A stretch of 64,000 nucleotides of DNA from Oricola cellulosilytica. Lineage in GTDB: Bacteria > Pseudomonadota > Alphaproteobacteria > Rhizobiales > Rhizobiaceae. Positions 55,714 through 64,000 of the stretch are shown one piece after another (position 1 is the stretch's first letter; every line of letters begins with the position of its first letter). The position numbers were made by a program, and so were the translations under genes. The notes below the pieces were generated by a model, which was given only the letters and a program-made list of their open reading frames with translations, had not been told where the DNA came from and ran no database searches. The stretch spans positions 544,332 through 608,331 of the forward strand of contig NZ_JAINFK010000002.1 in the NCBI RefSeq assembly GCF_019966575.1, given 5' to 3'.

Positions 55714-56301
55714 CTATTTGCGGCGGAGGAGTGCCCAGACAGCCGGTACGAGGCAAGCGGCCAGCGCCGCCTTGATCACGTCGGTCACGATGAACGGGCC
55801 GACGCCCCAGGCCCAAGCCTTCTCGACCCCGTAAGCCGGATGGAAGGCAATCCACAGCGCGCCGAGTACGAGAATGATTGCCGTTCCGACCAGGTTGACG
55901 CCGAACAGCTTGAATGCGTTGTGTGACAACCCTTTGTCGGCCGCCCATCCCGTCAGGCCTGCAGCAACCACGAAGCCGGCGAGATAGCCGGTCGTCGCGC
56001 TGGCCGCGAAATAACCAAGTCCGCCGCCATTGGTGAATACCGGCAGGCCGACAGCGCCTTCCGCGAGATAGGCGAGCAGCGTGGCGATCGCGAGATTCCG
56101 CCCGTAGGCAGCGGCGATTGTGAAGATCGCCAGGGTCTGCAGCGTCGTCGGAACGGGCCACATCGGAACCTTGACCTGACCCGCGATGGCGATCAGCGCG
56201 GATCCGGCAAGCACGAGAAAGGCGTAGGTTGCGTAGCGCAGCGTCTTTTCCTGCGGAAGCGCGCGCACGACAAGCGATTGATGAGCAGTGGAATATGCCA
56301 T
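55714..56301 (-). CDS. bioY: Biotin ECF transporter substrate-binding component
   Basis: 195 residues from ATG 56301 (MAYSTAHQS) with AGGGA upstream; the longer frame to 56541 overlaps the divergent gene and is rejected. Six hydrophobic segments and the BioY signature VPMWPVPTTLQTLAIF, then EGAVGLPVFTNGGGLGY and TTGYLAGFVVAA. It takes up biotin alone or with BioMN, which are not nearby. No BioR site of the usual palindromic form was seen upstream. Confidence 0.94.
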   Translation of the reverse strand: MAYSTAHQSLVVRALPQEKTLRYATYAFLVLAGSALIAIAGQVKVPMWPVPTTLQTLAIFTIAAAYGRNLAIATLLAYLAEGAVGLPVFTNGGGLGYFAASATTGYLAGFVVAAGLTGWAADKGLSHNAFKLFGVNLVGTAIILVLGALWIAFHPAYGVEKAWAWGVGPFIVTDVIKAALAACLVPAVWALLRRK

Positions 56302-56422
56302 GATTTTTCCCTGTTTAGACGACCCGCGCCGGGAGACGGCGGCCGCTTTGCCTATAGCGACGAAGCTGGTAGTCAGCAAGGCCGCTGCATGGGCACAATG
56401 TTGACAGGACACCAGTCGGACC

Positions 56423-57331
56423 ATGGACGACCTGAACTTCGACCGCGCATTCGAGCCGGCCCATGGCGAAGCCGTGCCGGCGGGAGAGGCCATCCTGCGG
56501 GTGACCGTGAACAATCCAGGGCCTTTCACCTTCCACGGCACGAACAGCTACATCGTCGGGCGCGACACGCTGGCGGTAATCGATCCGGGTCCAGATGACG
56601 ATGCCCATCTCGCCGCATTGCTCACTACCATCGGCGGACGGCCGGTCAGCCATATCCTCGTCAGCCACACGCATGCCGACCACTCACCGCTGGCCGCGAA
56701 ACTCAAGCAGGCCACCGGCGCTATTGTTGCTGCCGAAGGCCCGCATCGGGCAGCGCGCCCGCTGCATATCGGCGAGGTCAATCCGCTCGACGCATCTTCC
56801 GACACAGCCTTCGCGCCGGACATCCGTCTTGCCGACGGCGACCGCATCGATACCGGCGAATGGGCAATCGAGGCCATCGCCACCCCAGGGCACACGGCCA
56901 ATCATCTCGCGTTCGCGTTAGAGGGAACCGGCACACTGTTTTCGGCGGACCACGTTATGGCCTGGGCGACCTCCATTGTTGCGCCCCCCGACGGCGCGAT
57001 GGCGGACTACATGGCGTCGCTCGACCGGCTCGCCGCCAGGGACGACGCGCGCTACCTTCCCGGCCACGGTGGCCCGGTCGCGAAGCCGGACAAGTTCGTC
57101 CGAGCACTGAAGGCGCACCGAAAAATGCGCGAACGGGCCGTTCTCGAACGTATCCGCAAAGGCGACCGGACGATTGCAAATATGGTAGCGGAGATTTACC
57201 GCGACACCGATCCGCGCCTGCATGGCGCAGCCGCCCTTTCGGTGCTGGCCCATCTGGAAGATCTGGTCTCCCGCGGGCTGGTAGTGACGGACGGCCCCGC
57301 GGCCATTGATGGGGTGTTCGCCCCTGCTTAG
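56423..57331 (+). CDS. MBL-fold metallo-hydrolase (LACTB2-like)
   Basis: 302 residues. The N-terminal part NPGPFTFHGTNSYIVG, then VIDPGPDDDAHL, the metal motif SHTHADHSPLA near 84, the third ligand region TPGHTANHLAF near 155 and DHVMAWATSIVAPPDG near 175 form a complete beta-lactamase-like hydrolase site. The C-terminal 60 residues are a winged-helix extension (MVAEIYRDTDPRLHGAAAL), as in the LACTB2/RNase-like group. Substrate unknown. Divergent from bioY. Confidence 0.88.
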   Translation: MDDLNFDRAFEPAHGEAVPAGEAILRVTVNNPGPFTFHGTNSYIVGRDTLAVIDPGPDDDAHLAALLTTIGGRPVSHILVSHTHADHSPLAAKLKQATGAIVAAEGPHRAARPLHIGEVNPLDASSDTAFAPDIRLADGDRIDTGEWAIEAIATPGHTANHLAFALEGTGTLFSADHVMAWATSIVAPPDGAMADYMASLDRLAARDDARYLPGHGGPVAKPDKFVRALKAHRKMRERAVLERIRKGDRTIANMVAEIYRDTDPRLHGAAALSVLAHLEDLVSRGLVVTDGPAAIDGVFAPA

Positions 57332-58140
57332 GCCGGATCCGCCTTGACGATTCCGACCAACTCAAAATCCAACCGGCTCAGGAAGCGCTCGACGAGAAGC
57401 GCGTTCCAGCCCAGATCATGCGGCACCCCAGGGGTGCGCGAGCGAATGTCGAGATAGCTCGTCTCCCCCTCGTCGGTCACACGCAGAACGGTTTGTCCGG
57501 GGATGCCGATTACGGGAGCCTGCGACGCAAACTCTAGAACGAGCTCGTCATCGGTGCCAATGCGTCCAACGCTTGACTGCAGGGTCCATCCGAACGTCTG
57601 CGCCACCTCTGTCACCGTCTTGTGGATCGCGTCGGGCGCCGCGCGATAGCGTCGGCCAGTCAATCCCGGATATCCATCCTTGAGCGTTGCTGCGACAACC
57701 GCCGGTGATGCGCCCGACATGTTTCGCGTTTCCGAAGCGAAAAGCGGCGGGTCGACGAGGTCCGTCGAAACCTCCGCCTGCCGAGGCCGCGCAGTCCAAA
57801 GAAAGCCGCCGGCCGCGAAGGGCGCGAATGTCAGCACCGACAAGAAGATCGCCCATATGACCGCGCGGCCACCCCTGGTCCCCCGCGACCACAAGCTTTG
57901 GAGGGCGGCGGCGATCAGAATCAGTCCGGCGAGGGCCGCCGCCAGGACGCATGCTCCCAGAACAAGAAACACGGACGTGTCGGCAATGCCAGTTCTCAGC
58001 GCAAAAATGGAGACCAAGGCCAGAAGGGGTGCGAAGGCGGCGAAACGCAATGCCCAGAACGCCGTCCGCGAACGCGGCCGCGACGGCAGCCGGCGCAGAT
58101 AGAGCGGTTCGCGGTATCGTCTGGATCGGGCGAAGACCAT
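57328..58140 (-). CDS. DUF1499 membrane protein
   Basis: 270 residues with three hydrophobic segments between about 28 and 120 and a C-terminal DUF1499 domain (YRAAPDAIHKTVTEVAQTFGW, DDELVLEFASQAPVIGIP, TSYLDIRSRTPGVPHDLGWNA). Function of the family is unknown. Its stop overlaps the stop of the convergent MBL gene by four bases. Confidence 0.85.
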   Translation of the reverse strand: MVFARSRRYREPLYLRRLPSRPRSRTAFWALRFAAFAPLLALVSIFALRTGIADTSVFLVLGACVLAAALAGLILIAAALQSLWSRGTRGGRAVIWAIFLSVLTFAPFAAGGFLWTARPRQAEVSTDLVDPPLFASETRNMSGASPAVVAATLKDGYPGLTGRRYRAAPDAIHKTVTEVAQTFGWTLQSSVGRIGTDDELVLEFASQAPVIGIPGQTVLRVTDEGETSYLDIRSRTPGVPHDLGWNALLVERFLSRLDFELVGIVKADPA

Positions 58141-58287
58141 GGCAAGCGGTTAGCGCGAAACGTAACCGCGTGCAAAGCCAATCGTCATCCAGGGGACACT
58201 TCAGCCGGACGCCCTATTGCTGACAAAATGCGAAGTCTCACTGCGGCCAGCTTGGAGGGGTCCACAGTCAACAAGGGAGACGCAGAC

Positions 58288-58689
58288 ATGGCGTCCGCTG
58301 ACATGCACACCGCGACCACCAATCCCGAACCCGCCGAGCGAGAACGCCAACCGTCGAAGAGCGACCTCGTCGACCTGGAAGTCGTCGAACTCGAACTGGC
58401 GCTCGACCACCAACTCCTGCAGGAATTCGGTTTCGAACACTGTCTTCAAGAGGCGTGCGCGGCGACCCAATTCGACTTCCTGTTCCAGCTTCCGGTCTTC
58501 GACCAGATCCCGGGCCAGCGCATCGCGGTTCTTTCCACGGGGATCGACGGCAAGCTTCTTTTCGCCGTCCTCAACGACGCCGGCAACGATGTGGAAATCG
58601 TTCAGGAAAAGGATATGCGGCCGGAAATCACCAGCTTTGCATTGGCCTTTATGGACCTCTTCAGCAAGCTCGGTCAGCCGGAAAGCTGA
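58288..58689 (+). CDS. Conserved-looking small protein of unknown function
   Basis: 133 residues from ATG 58288, with GGGAGA ten bases upstream. The first 30 residues are polar and Pro/Glu-rich; then comes a compact alpha/beta part (VVELELALDHQLLQEFGF, ATQFDFLFQLPVFDQIPG, IAVLSTGIDGKLLFAVLND, EITSFALAFMDLFSKLG). I do not recognise the family. It is monocistronic and convergent with ppdK, 22 bases between stops. Coding status is supported by frame, ribosome site and protein-like composition. Confidence 0.65.
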   Translation: MASADMHTATTNPEPAERERQPSKSDLVDLEVVELELALDHQLLQEFGFEHCLQEACAATQFDFLFQLPVFDQIPGQRIAVLSTGIDGKLLFAVLNDAGNDVEIVQEKDMRPEITSFALAFMDLFSKLGQPES

Positions 58690-58711
58690 TCCGTCTCCCG
58701 CGCACACCAGG

Positions 58712-61375
58712 TCAGCCGCCGCCGTTGGCAAGCGTTGCCTGTGCAGCGGCGAGCCGCGCCACCGGCACGCGGTATGGCGAACAGGATACGTAGTGCAGCC
58801 CGACGGCCTCGCAGAACTGGATCGATGCGGGGTCGCCCCCGTGCTCGCCGCAAATGCCGAGCGTGATGTCCGGCCGGGTCCGCTGGCCGCGCTCGCACGC
58901 CATGCGTATAAACTCTCCAACACCTTCAACGTCGATGGTGAGGAACGGATCGCGGTCGATGATGCCCTTCTGAAGATACTCGTTCAGATACACTCCCGCG
59001 TCGTCACGCGAAATGCCGAAGGTCGACTGGGTCAGGTCGTTGGTGCCGAACGAGAAGAATTCCGATCCTTCGGCGATCCGGTCCGCCCGGATTGCCGCGC
59101 GGGGTAATTCGATCATCGTTCCAACCAGATATTTGAATTCGCGCCCCCACTCTTCGATCGCCGCCTTGGCTATGACGTCGATCCGGTCCTTGATGTATTT
59201 GAGTTCGCGTTCGTACGCGACGAGCGGAACCATGATTTCCGGCACTACGGTTTCACCGGTTTTCTTGCCCGCTTCCAATACAGCCTGGAAGATGGCCCGC
59301 GCCTGCATCTCGATAATTTCCGGATAGCAAATGGCTAATCTCACACCGCGATTGCCCAGCATCGGATTGACCTCGTGCAGTTCCTCCGCCTTTTGCCTGA
59401 TCTGCTCGACTTCAACGCCCATCGCCAGCGCCGTGTCCTCCATTTCGCGGCCGAAACGCGGAAGAAATTCGTGCAGGGGCGGATCGAACAATCGAATCGT
59501 CACCGGCTGACCGCTCATGATCTCGAACAATTCGAGAAAATCCGCCTTCTGCATGTCCTGCAGAGTATCGATAGCCCGCGCCCGCGCGTCGTCATCCGAC
59601 GCGAGGATGAAGGCTCGCATCGCACGGATGCGATCGTCGTCATAGAACATGCGCTCGGTGCGGCAGAGGCCGATGCCCTCTGCGCCGAACTCGCGCGCAA
59701 CCCGGGCCTCGTCTGGCGTTTCGGCGTTGGTGCGCACCTTCATGCGCCGGATCTCGTCGGCCCATTCCATGAGTGTGCCGAAATCTCCCGAAAGCTCCGG
59801 CTGCACGGTGGGCAGTTCACCCAGCAGGACCTCGCCCCTGGTGCCGTCGAGGGTGATGACATCGCCGGACTTCAGCGTGCGACCGCCGGTGATCAGGATA
59901 CCTTTCGAGACATTCATCCGGACAGAATTCGCACCCGAAATGCAAGGCTTGCCCATGCCACGGGCAACGACGGCCGCGTGGCTGGTCGTCCCTCCATGGA
60001 TCGTCAAGATACCCTCCGCCGCATGCATCCCGTGGATATCCTCGGGACTCGTCTCGGGGCGAACGAGAATGGTCCTGCGGCCGACCGCACGCGCCTCCTC
60101 CGCCTCCTCGGACGTGAAGACGATTGCCCCGGACGCGGCTCCGGGCGACGCCGGAAGGCCGCGGCCGATGACCGTGCGCTCCACATCCGGACTGATCATC
60201 GGATGAAGCAGTTGCTCAAGCGAAGCCGGGTCGATGCGCCGCAGCGCTTCTGGTTTCGAGATCAAGCCCTTTTCCGCCATATCGACGGCGATGCGGACGG
60301 CGGCGCGCGGCGTTCGCTTTCCGGTCCTGGTCTGCAACAGCCAGAGTTTTCCGGTTTCAACGGTGAACTCGATGTCCTGAACGTCGCGATAATGGTTCTC
60401 AAGGCGCCTGGCGACATCCTTCAGCTCCTGAAACGTCACCGGTAAAGCGATATCCATCGCGGCCCGTCCGGAATCAGTTGACTGGGCCTTGGTGAGTGGA
60501 TGCGGGGTTCGCGCGCCGCCGACCACATCCTCGCCCTGGGCGTTCGGCAGGAATTCGCCATAGAGTCTGTCGTCGCCCGTCGCGGGATCACGGGTGAACG
60601 CGACCCCGGTCGCGGACCCCTCGCCCATATTGCCGAATACCATCGACTGCACCGTCACCGCAGTTCCCCAGTCCGCGGGAATTGCGTGCAGCGCGCGGTA
60701 AGTTATGGCGCGCGGGCTCATCCAGCTTTGAAGGACGGCAGTGATGGCACCCCACAGTTGCGCGAACGGGTCCTGGGGGAATTCCTCTCCCAGTTCATCG
60801 CGGACCAGCCCTTTGTAGCGGGCAATGATCGCCTGCCAGTCCCTGGCGCCTAGATCGGCATCGCGGGTCATTCCCATCTTGCGCTTCACGCAATGGATCA
60901 CATCCTCGAACATCGACTGCTCGAGGCCCATAACGACACTCGCATACATCTGGATGAAACGGCGATAGCTGTCATGGGCAAATGTCGTATTGCCGGTCGA
61001 CCGTGCCAGCGCTTCCACGGTGTCGTCGTTCAGGCCGAGATTGAGCACTGTATCGAGCATCCCCGGCATAGAGTCCCGCGAGCCGGAACGAACCGAAACG
61101 AGCAGCGGGTGATCGCCTGCTCCGAACGTTCTTCGGGTCACGCGCTCCAGCGCTTGCAGCGCGGTTTCGACCTGCCGCTGAATGCCGTCTGGCATCGACT
61201 TGCCGTTGCTGTAGTAATGCTGGCAAAGGTCCGTGGCGATGGTAAAGCCGGGGGGAACAGGCAACCCCAAACGCGCCATCTCGGCCAGACTTGCACCCTT
61301 CCCACCGAGCCGGGCGCGATCGCGTGCTGACCCGTCCGCCTTTCCGGCTCCGAAACTGTAAACCCAGTTGGCCAT
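58712..61375 (-). CDS. ppdK: Pyruvate, phosphate dikinase
   Basis: 887 residues from ATG 61375 (MANWVYSFGAGKADG); the frame runs 20 codons further upstream, but the family starts here. ATP-grasp domain (LGGKGASLAEMARLGLPVPPG near 28), phosphohistidine loop IHGGTTSHAAVVARGMGKP near 455 with the catalytic His, and the PEP-binding barrel (GIGLCRTERMFY, RLFDPPLHEFLPR, EFFSFGTNDLTQ, GICGEHGG). Interconverts PEP, AMP, PPi with pyruvate, ATP, Pi, used in rhizobia for gluconeogenesis from dicarboxylates. Confidence 0.97.
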   Translation of the reverse strand: MANWVYSFGAGKADGSARDRARLGGKGASLAEMARLGLPVPPGFTIATDLCQHYYSNGKSMPDGIQRQVETALQALERVTRRTFGAGDHPLLVSVRSGSRDSMPGMLDTVLNLGLNDDTVEALARSTGNTTFAHDSYRRFIQMYASVVMGLEQSMFEDVIHCVKRKMGMTRDADLGARDWQAIIARYKGLVRDELGEEFPQDPFAQLWGAITAVLQSWMSPRAITYRALHAIPADWGTAVTVQSMVFGNMGEGSATGVAFTRDPATGDDRLYGEFLPNAQGEDVVGGARTPHPLTKAQSTDSGRAAMDIALPVTFQELKDVARRLENHYRDVQDIEFTVETGKLWLLQTRTGKRTPRAAVRIAVDMAEKGLISKPEALRRIDPASLEQLLHPMISPDVERTVIGRGLPASPGAASGAIVFTSEEAEEARAVGRRTILVRPETSPEDIHGMHAAEGILTIHGGTTSHAAVVARGMGKPCISGANSVRMNVSKGILITGGRTLKSGDVITLDGTRGEVLLGELPTVQPELSGDFGTLMEWADEIRRMKVRTNAETPDEARVAREFGAEGIGLCRTERMFYDDDRIRAMRAFILASDDDARARAIDTLQDMQKADFLELFEIMSGQPVTIRLFDPPLHEFLPRFGREMEDTALAMGVEVEQIRQKAEELHEVNPMLGNRGVRLAICYPEIIEMQARAIFQAVLEAGKKTGETVVPEIMVPLVAYERELKYIKDRIDVIAKAAIEEWGREFKYLVGTMIELPRAAIRADRIAEGSEFFSFGTNDLTQSTFGISRDDAGVYLNEYLQKGIIDRDPFLTIDVEGVGEFIRMACERGQRTRPDITLGICGEHGGDPASIQFCEAVGLHYVSCSPYRVPVARLAAAQATLANGGG

Positions 61376-61713
61376 GTGCCCTGCGCTCTCTCCCCTTGCC
61401 GGCGTCAGCCGGAGGCAATCTCCGAGAGAACGCATAGCGCATTTTGCTCAGGTTTTGGGATCATTTTTGCCGCACTGCAGCAAGAAATTGGCCGCCCAGC
61501 GCGGCGGCGATCAGCCCGCACCCAACCACTGAGCGAAGGGCCAACTTCTGGATGAGGCTCGAGCCGAATTGCGGATCGGGGGAACCGTGACAAGCCCTAG
61601 TTAAACGACGTTTCGCAGGTTCACGTTCCAGATGCGCGCCAAAACCAATCGTGAACAGAGCCGGGAAAATCCGAACGCTGCGAAAAGCTTGATCTTAATT
61701 CTTTTCATTCAAG
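61376..61713. other. 338-base divergent intergenic region
   Basis: Lies between divergent ppdK and the c-di-GMP gene and should carry both promoters. I see no clear hairpin, repeat or further coding region. An open frame on the minus strand (61405-61593) has no family character. Confidence 0.5.
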
Positions 61714-63969
61714 GTGGATTTTCATCCCTCAGAAAAGCCCAACGTGCGTGAACCCGATTTGAACCACATTGACAGTCCAACATTTTCGGGAATGTCGACA
61801 CTGGACCTCGGAGTTCGACGTTCGCTGCTTTGGATCCTCGCAGTGCCCACGGCGCTCGCCGTCGGGATCCTGGTGGCAGGGATCGCCTATTATACCCCGA
61901 CGGCGATTATAGATAATGCCTTGCACGAAGCGATTCTGCGAGCGGAAACAACCGCGAAGCAGATGCAAACAATGCGAGCATTCTACTCGGAAAGCGTCGT
62001 CTCAAGGGCCACATCAGCCGGGACGAGAGCATCACCAAACTACAAATCGGATCCTCTTGCCATACCGGTGCCGACTACTTTTCTTCTCGACGTTGCGAAG
62101 GCCTTCAGCAACCAAGACATCAAAGTGGATCTGGTAAGCCCATATCCGTGGCCGGGCCGCCAAGATCGACAACTCGATCGATATCAGCTGGAAGCGTGGG
62201 CCTTTCTCACGCAGAACCCGAGCGGAAAGTTTGTCAGACGCGAGATGATCGATGGTCGTGAGACCCTGCGTGTCGCGGTTGCTGACAAGATGAAAGAATC
62301 CTGTGTCGCCTGCCACAATGCCAATCCTCTTTCGCCGAAACGCGACTGGAAAGTCGGGGACGTCCGGGGACTGATCGAAGTAGAGCGCCCGATCGATGAC
62401 GTAACGCATGGCGCGAAAAGCCTCTCCTGGACCCTCGTTGGCGGAACCGTCGCGGGTGGCGTCGCCCTCCTGATCGCCCTTCTGGTGATTGGTCAGCGCC
62501 TCGTGCGCCCGCTGCGACAATTAACAAACTCGATCAGGGACATAGCTCAAGGTTCGGACCAATCCGAGATTCCACACGTTCGCAGGCATGATGAACTTGG
62601 CCTGGTGGCACGTTCTCTACTCGTTCTCCAGGAGCAAACCAAAAAAAGGGCCAGGGCGGAGGCAAAAATCCGCCACATGGCACATCATGACTCTCTCACG
62701 GGCCTACCGAACCGGACCCTCTTTCAGATCGAGCTGGAAAAAGCGTTGAAAGACCGGCGCGTCGGGGGCGATTTCGCGGTCCACTGTCTCGATCTCGACA
62801 ACTTCAAGGCGGTCAACGATACGCTCGGTCACCCGGTTGGCGATGCTCTCCTGGTCGAAGTCGCCAAACGCCTTAAAGGCTCATTGGGAGCGGACGACAA
62901 GATCGCCCGGCTTGGTGGCGACGAATTCGCGATTATTCAACAGAATGCTTCAGATCGCGCTGTCGCCGAGAAATTGGCGGAAGACGTCATCCATGCGCTG
63001 AGCCATCCCTACTATATCCATGGGCGCCAAGTCGCAACGGGCGTGAGTGTTGGTATCTCGATGTCCACGGAGAAGACCGTGAGCGCCGACCAACTCCTCA
63101 AGCATGCTGACATGGCGCTCTATCGCTCGAAGAATGACGGACGGGGTGTCTACCGCTTTTTCGAAAAGGTGATGGACGCAGAATTCCAGTCACGTCTGGC
63201 GCTGGAGATGGATTTGCGCTGTGCGATAAACAACAATGAACTCGAGCTCTTTTATCAGCCGATTATCAGCCTGGATTCCAACCGTCTCTGCGGCTTTGAA
63301 GCCTTGATCCGCTGGAATCATCCGACGAGGGGCGTTGTTCCCCCTACTGAGTTCATCGGCATCGCCGAGGAAATCGGGTTGATCGATTCGATTGGAGCGT
63401 GGGTTCTCAAGTCGGCCTGCGCTGAGGCCGCCACTTGGCCTAGCGACCTGAAGGTCGCCGTCAATATCTCACCGGTCCAGTTCAACAGCAAGCTTATCGT
63501 TTTGAGTGTGATTTCGGCGCTCGGGGAAACCAACTTGCCGCCAAGCCGGCTCGAACTCGAAATTACGGAAGCTGCAATGCTGGATGACAACGTGCTGACC
63601 CTGCAGACTTTGCACGAACTAAAATCGCTCGGATGCCGGATCTCCATGGATGATTTTGGCACCGGCTACTCCTCGCTGAATTACGTTCAGAAATTTCCTT
63701 TCGACAGAATCAAGATCGACCAATGCTTCGTGCGAAACATGTCGGAGGAGGATCGCTCGAATGCAATTGTGCGCGCCGTTACGGGATTGGGGGCCAGTTT
63801 CGGCATGAAGATTACAGCAGAGGGCGTTGAGACGCGTGCGCAACTGAAGCAACTGCAGATAGAGGGCTGCAATGAGGTTCAGGGATATCTTTTCAGTCCT
63901 CCTCGATGTGCTCGCGACACACGCCGCCTGATCGATCGCGTCCGAGAACGGGCTCGCATTCCAGCCTGA
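61714..63969 (+). CDS. Membrane GGDEF-EAL c-di-GMP protein with a CxxCH periplasmic sensor domain
   Basis: 751 residues. Membrane segment at 39-60; periplasmic DUF3365 (Tll0287-like) domain about 65-235 with a c-type heme motif CVACH at 197-201; second membrane segment 240-260; HAMP about 259-312; GGDEF domain 320-485 (MAHHDSLTGLPNRTLFQIE, RLGGDEFAI with GGDEF at 401-405); EAL domain from about 500 (FEALIRWNHP, EITEAAM, DDFGTGYSSLNY, KIDQCFV). The EAL metal and catalytic motifs look intact. The inhibitory RxxD site is missing: Gly stands at the Arg position. Start is GTG 61714 after AAGG; ATG 61792 is an alternative. Likely redox- or gas-responsive control of c-di-GMP. Confidence 0.88.
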   Translation: MDFHPSEKPNVREPDLNHIDSPTFSGMSTLDLGVRRSLLWILAVPTALAVGILVAGIAYYTPTAIIDNALHEAILRAETTAKQMQTMRAFYSESVVSRATSAGTRASPNYKSDPLAIPVPTTFLLDVAKAFSNQDIKVDLVSPYPWPGRQDRQLDRYQLEAWAFLTQNPSGKFVRREMIDGRETLRVAVADKMKESCVACHNANPLSPKRDWKVGDVRGLIEVERPIDDVTHGAKSLSWTLVGGTVAGGVALLIALLVIGQRLVRPLRQLTNSIRDIAQGSDQSEIPHVRRHDELGLVARSLLVLQEQTKKRARAEAKIRHMAHHDSLTGLPNRTLFQIELEKALKDRRVGGDFAVHCLDLDNFKAVNDTLGHPVGDALLVEVAKRLKGSLGADDKIARLGGDEFAIIQQNASDRAVAEKLAEDVIHALSHPYYIHGRQVATGVSVGISMSTEKTVSADQLLKHADMALYRSKNDGRGVYRFFEKVMDAEFQSRLALEMDLRCAINNNELELFYQPIISLDSNRLCGFEALIRWNHPTRGVVPPTEFIGIAEEIGLIDSIGAWVLKSACAEAATWPSDLKVAVNISPVQFNSKLIVLSVISALGETNLPPSRLELEITEAAMLDDNVLTLQTLHELKSLGCRISMDDFGTGYSSLNYVQKFPFDRIKIDQCFVRNMSEEDRSNAIVRAVTGLGASFGMKITAEGVETRAQLKQLQIEGCNEVQGYLFSPPRCARDTRRLIDRVRERARIPA

Positions 63970-64000
63970 TCCAGTCTGAGGCTGGGGCTGTCCTCATTCA

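Noticed and set aside
56302-56422. BioR operator upstream of bioY
   Set aside because: Only a weak CCTATAG-like match; the palindromic TTAT-N2-ATAA form is not present.
59375-60445. Open frame of 356 codons on the plus strand
   Set aside because: Antisense to ppdK; Arg/His-rich composition typical of shadow frames.
61714-63969. GGDEF-EAL protein as the LapD partner of the LapG-like protease
   Set aside because: Its periplasmic part is a DUF3365-like CxxCH domain, not the LapD/MoxY-type domain, and its EAL motifs look catalytically intact, whereas LapD is inactive.

Overview
The window looks like chromosomal DNA of an alphaproteobacterium, most likely a member of Hyphomicrobiales (Rhizobiales). 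The evidence is high G+C coding DNA, a fused CysN/CysC of the NodQ type, PrsD/PrsE-like type I exporters, a LapG-like transglutaminase-type protease, a DUF1499 protein and a pRiA4b ORF3-type IS66 passenger gene. I infer the order from gene content and protein style and did not compare it with any database.

Layout. 1-8.4 kb holds surface-sugar and sulfate-activation genes: a partial COG4091-like oxidoreductase, a WecA-like sugar-phosphate transferase, galU, cysQ-cysD-cysNC (PAPS supply and turnover) and a WbpM/CapD-like 4,6-dehydratase. 8.5-22.6 kb is an envelope and adhesion block: an LppC-like lipoprotein, a lytic transglycosylase, a small secreted Cys-containing protein, a 1284-residue RTX adhesin, a LapG-like periplasmic protease, a ribbon-helix-helix protein, a complete type I secretion system (HlyD, ABC, TolC) and an L,D-transpeptidase. 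22.6-28.1 kb is scarred DNA: a 3' fragment of a large serine recombinase with an ACAGGGAA repeat cluster, an AT-rich 215-bp element bounded by inverted repeats, one glycosyltransferase gene and a decayed IS66 element with a perfect 8-bp target duplication. 28.1-30.4 kb encodes a secreted M10 (serralysin-like) metalloprotease.

30.4-45.3 kb is one long minus-strand operon for an ABC-transporter-dependent O-antigen, probably D-rhamnan: manB, manC, gmd and rmd make GDP-D-rhamnose; wzm and wzt export the chain; a 1859-residue protein fuses a WbdD-like methyltransferase-kinase, a coiled coil, two GT4 domains and a GT2 domain; a C-methyltransferase-like protein and another GT4 follow. The fusion is the most striking item here. 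It places chain elongation, chain-length measurement and chain capping in one polypeptide, whereas the E. coli O9a paradigm uses separate WbdA and WbdD proteins. A tRNA-Gln lies just upstream.

46.2-49.4 kb is a second type I exporter pair (PrsE/PrsD-like) with no TolC beside it. 49.5-55.6 kb is a purine-degradation operon (puuE, allA, xdhA, xdhB, uraD, uraH). The rest holds bioY, an MBL-fold hydrolase, a DUF1499 protein, a small unknown, ppdK, and a membrane c-di-GMP protein (DUF3365-like CxxCH sensor, HAMP, GGDEF, EAL).

How the parts may work together: the WecA-like and WbpM-like enzymes at the left could make the lipid-linked primer for the O-antigen operon. The LapG-like protease probably releases the RTX adhesin exported by the neighbouring secretion system. 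The second exporter is a plausible route for the M10 protease. These links are inferences from gene content.
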